8,249 nucleotides of DNA from an uncultured Clostridia bacterium. GTDB lineage: Bacteria; Bacillota; Clostridia; Oscillospirales; QAKW01. Of this stretch, positions 7,172-8,249 are shown piece after piece (within the stretch, counting starts at the first letter, position 1; each line of letters begins with the position of its first letter). The stretch spans positions 1-8,249 of the forward strand of contig CALXGU010000063.1 in the NCBI GenBank assembly GCA_944387905.1, written 5' to 3'. A model generated the notes under the pieces. It was not told the origin of the DNA, made no database searches, and saw only the letters and a list, made by a program, of their open reading frames with translations. The translations under genes were made by a program, and so were the position numbers.

Positions 7172-7200
7172 ATTATATCATTAATATATCTATATATCAA
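7172..7200 (-). promoter_or_regulatory. Sigma-A type promoter for the seven-gene unit
   Basis: The minus strand shows TTGATA (7200-7195), exactly 17 nt, then TATAAT (7177-7172): a perfect -10 box and a -35 box matching five of six consensus bases. The predicted start is near 7164, giving a leader of about 28 nt before ATG 7135, too short for a riboswitch or attenuator. It lies between the rnf terminator and ymfF in AT-rich sequence. No operator palindrome overlaps it, so expression may be largely constitutive. Confidence 0.82.
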
Positions 7201-7240
7201 TCGTTTATTAAAATTTACAAAATCATGGTCAGATAGAGAC

Positions 7241-7274
7241 AAAACCGGATCAGAGCTTAGTCTGATCCGGTTTT
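7241..7274 (-). terminator. Terminator of the rnf operon
   Basis: A 14-bp perfect stem (AAAACCGGATCAGA and its complement) with a 6-nt loop begins directly after the rnfB stop and overlaps the second of two tandem TAA codons. On the minus strand the 3' arm ends in UUUU followed by GUCUCU; on the plus strand it continues as TTTTTATT, so it can act both ways. It separates the rnf transcript from the next promoter. Confidence 0.88.
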
Positions 7275-7276
7275 TA

Positions 7277-8068
7277 TTATGTTAATCTAATAATTTTTCT
7301 GGGGCATTTTTCCTGACATTTACCGCAAGCTGTGCATAATGAAAAGTCGATGCAGGCGACGTTGTTAATAACTTTGACAGCACCGTATTCGCAGGTTTTT
7401 TCGCATATTTTGCAGCCCAGACAGCCTGAAGAACAGGCATTTTTTGTAACAGCGCCCTTGTCATGGTTTGAGCACTGAACGTAAATTTTAGCGTCAGCTG
7501 GGATGAGGTCGATCACATGTTTGGGACAGACCTGTATGCACATACCGCATCCTACACATGTATCTTTGTCTACTGACGCCACTCCGTCATGAATCGATAT
7601 GGCGTTTTGAGGGCAAGCGGACGCGCATGTTCCGAACCCCAGACATCCGTATTTGCACTGCAGAAAACCGTCCAGCAGTTTTGCGGCTGCTGCGCAGTCG
7701 CTCATACCGTGGTATTCATACTTTTTATTTGCTACGGTATTGCCTCCGCTGCAGCGGATATGCGCCACCATTTTTTCTGCGGGCTGAGCGTCAACACCGA
7801 TTATCTGCGATATTTTTTCCAGATTTTCCGGCTTGCAAGACGGACAGCGGTTGATCGGTTCCGAGTTGTTGACAATCGCGTCGGCATAGTTTGAGCATCC
7901 TGCAAATCCGCAGCCGCCGCAGTTTGCGCCGGGAAGCAGCTCGATTATCTGAGCTTTGCGCCTGTCTTCTTTTATGTAAAACATCTTTGAGGCAAAGCCG
8001 AGTGCTGCGCCTAAAATCAGTCCGATCACGGCAAGGCACGCAGTGGCAATAACAATTTCAACTATCAT
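7277..8068 (-). CDS. rnfB: Electron transport complex subunit RnfB
   Basis: RnfB is the iron-sulfur subunit of the Rnf complex that passes electrons from reduced ferredoxin toward NAD+ while Na+ or H+ is pumped. The 263-residue protein has an N-terminal membrane anchor (about 3-27) and then the Fes domain LPGANCGGCGFAGC (45-58; C50, C53, C58, with C75). Ferredoxin-like Cys sets follow: 138/142/148/152, 171/174/177/181, 216/219/222/226 and 245/248/251/255. That is two consecutive 2[4Fe-4S]-type modules, as in the longer RnfB of clostridia and acetogens. The start is ATG 8068 with GGAGG (8 nt before), 13 nt after the rnfA stop. Being last and followed by a terminator fits the clostridial rnfCDGEAB order; the upstream genes lie outside the window. 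Confidence 0.96.
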   Translation of the reverse strand: MIVEIVIATACLAVIGLILGAALGFASKMFYIKEDRRKAQIIELLPGANCGGCGFAGCSNYADAIVNNSEPINRCPSCKPENLEKISQIIGVDAQPAEKMVAHIRCSGGNTVANKKYEYHGMSDCAAAAKLLDGFLQCKYGCLGFGTCASACPQNAISIHDGVASVDKDTCVGCGMCIQVCPKHVIDLIPADAKIYVQCSNHDKGAVTKNACSSGCLGCKICEKTCEYGAVKVINNVACIDFSLCTACGKCQEKCPRKIIRLT

Positions 8069-8081
8069 TTCTGCCGCCTCC

Positions 8082-8249
8082 TTAAAATTCTATACCCGAA
8101 AAGCCCATAAACGCGAACGACAGCAGCGCAGCGGTTATGAGAGCTATGGGAAAGCCGGAAAAAGGCTTAGGTATATCACAGTGCTCTATGCGCTCGCGTA
8201 CGCATGCAAAGATCCATATCGCAAGAGTAAAACCCAGAGCGCAGAACAT
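8082..8249 (-). CDS. rnfA: Electron transport complex subunit RnfA, C-terminal part
   Basis: The last 55 codons of rnfA are present, running off the window edge. The translation includes CALGFTLAIWIFACVRERIE, then DIPKPFSGFPIALITAALLS and ends FAFMGFSGIEF before TAA. The VRER-IE...P-F-G-PI-ALI-A--LSLAFMGF pattern is typical of the RnfA C-terminus, with its last two membrane segments. RnfA and RnfE form the membrane core of the ion-pumping complex. The ATG at the very edge is in frame but internal, since RnfA is usually about 190 residues. Its stop is 13 nt before rnfB, with the rnfB ribosome binding site in the gap. Confidence 0.93.
   Translation of the reverse strand: MFCALGFTLAIWIFACVRERIEHCDIPKPFSGFPIALITAALLSFAFMGFSGIEF

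Noticed and set aside
7136..7240. Small RNA or riboswitch in the intergenic region before ymfF
   Set aside because: The predicted leader is only about 28 nt and no stable structure is seen apart from the rnf terminator and promoter boxes.
7558..7894. Plus-strand open frames opposite rnfB
   Set aside because: They are antisense shadows of the cysteine-rich rnfB frame; rnfB has clear iron-sulfur motifs.

Overview
The window looks like a chromosomal segment from an anaerobic, moderately AT-rich Firmicute of class Clostridia (perhaps Oscillospirales/Ruminococcus-like; the family is a guess). The signs are an Rnf complex ending in rnfA-rnfB, an Lgt with the clostridial N-terminus (SFPNLGIG), a YmfF/YmfH-type M16 peptidase pair, strong GGAGG-type ribosome binding sites and a near-consensus sigma-A promoter. 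Every supported gene lies on the minus strand, so transcription runs from high to low coordinates.

Layout in transcription order: (1) 8249-7277 is the end of an rnf operon, with the last 55 codons of rnfA and complete rnfB. A tandem TAA stop and a 14-bp hairpin terminator (7241-7274) close it. (2) 7240-7136 is a short AT-rich intergenic region with a TTGATA-17 nt-TATAAT promoter (7200-7172) and a leader of about 28 nt. (3) 7135-78 is a tightly packed seven-gene cluster: ymfF-like non-catalytic M16 protein, ymfH-like catalytic M16 peptidase, lgt, folD, two polytopic membrane proteins and a GT4 glycosyltransferase. Junctions overlap by 11, 17 and 20 nt or have gaps of 3, 4 and 7 nt, so a single transcript with translational coupling is the simplest reading. 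(4) 14-45 is a perfect 32-nt palindrome with a U-rich flank, the likely terminator. The window therefore holds one complete transcription unit between two terminators.

The unit mixes housekeeping enzymes (lipoprotein prolipoprotein modification by Lgt, one-carbon metabolism by FolD), an M16 protein pair linked in Bacillus to EF-P modification, and less familiar envelope-associated proteins. The least described parts are the two adjacent membrane proteins. They appear to be distant paralogues of each other and resemble the YhfC/CPBP-like intramembrane protease architecture with its catalytic residues replaced. A second oddity is an acidic three-unit 12-residue repeat added to the C-terminus of Lgt. 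No RNA genes, CRISPR arrays, insertion sequences or prophage genes were seen.
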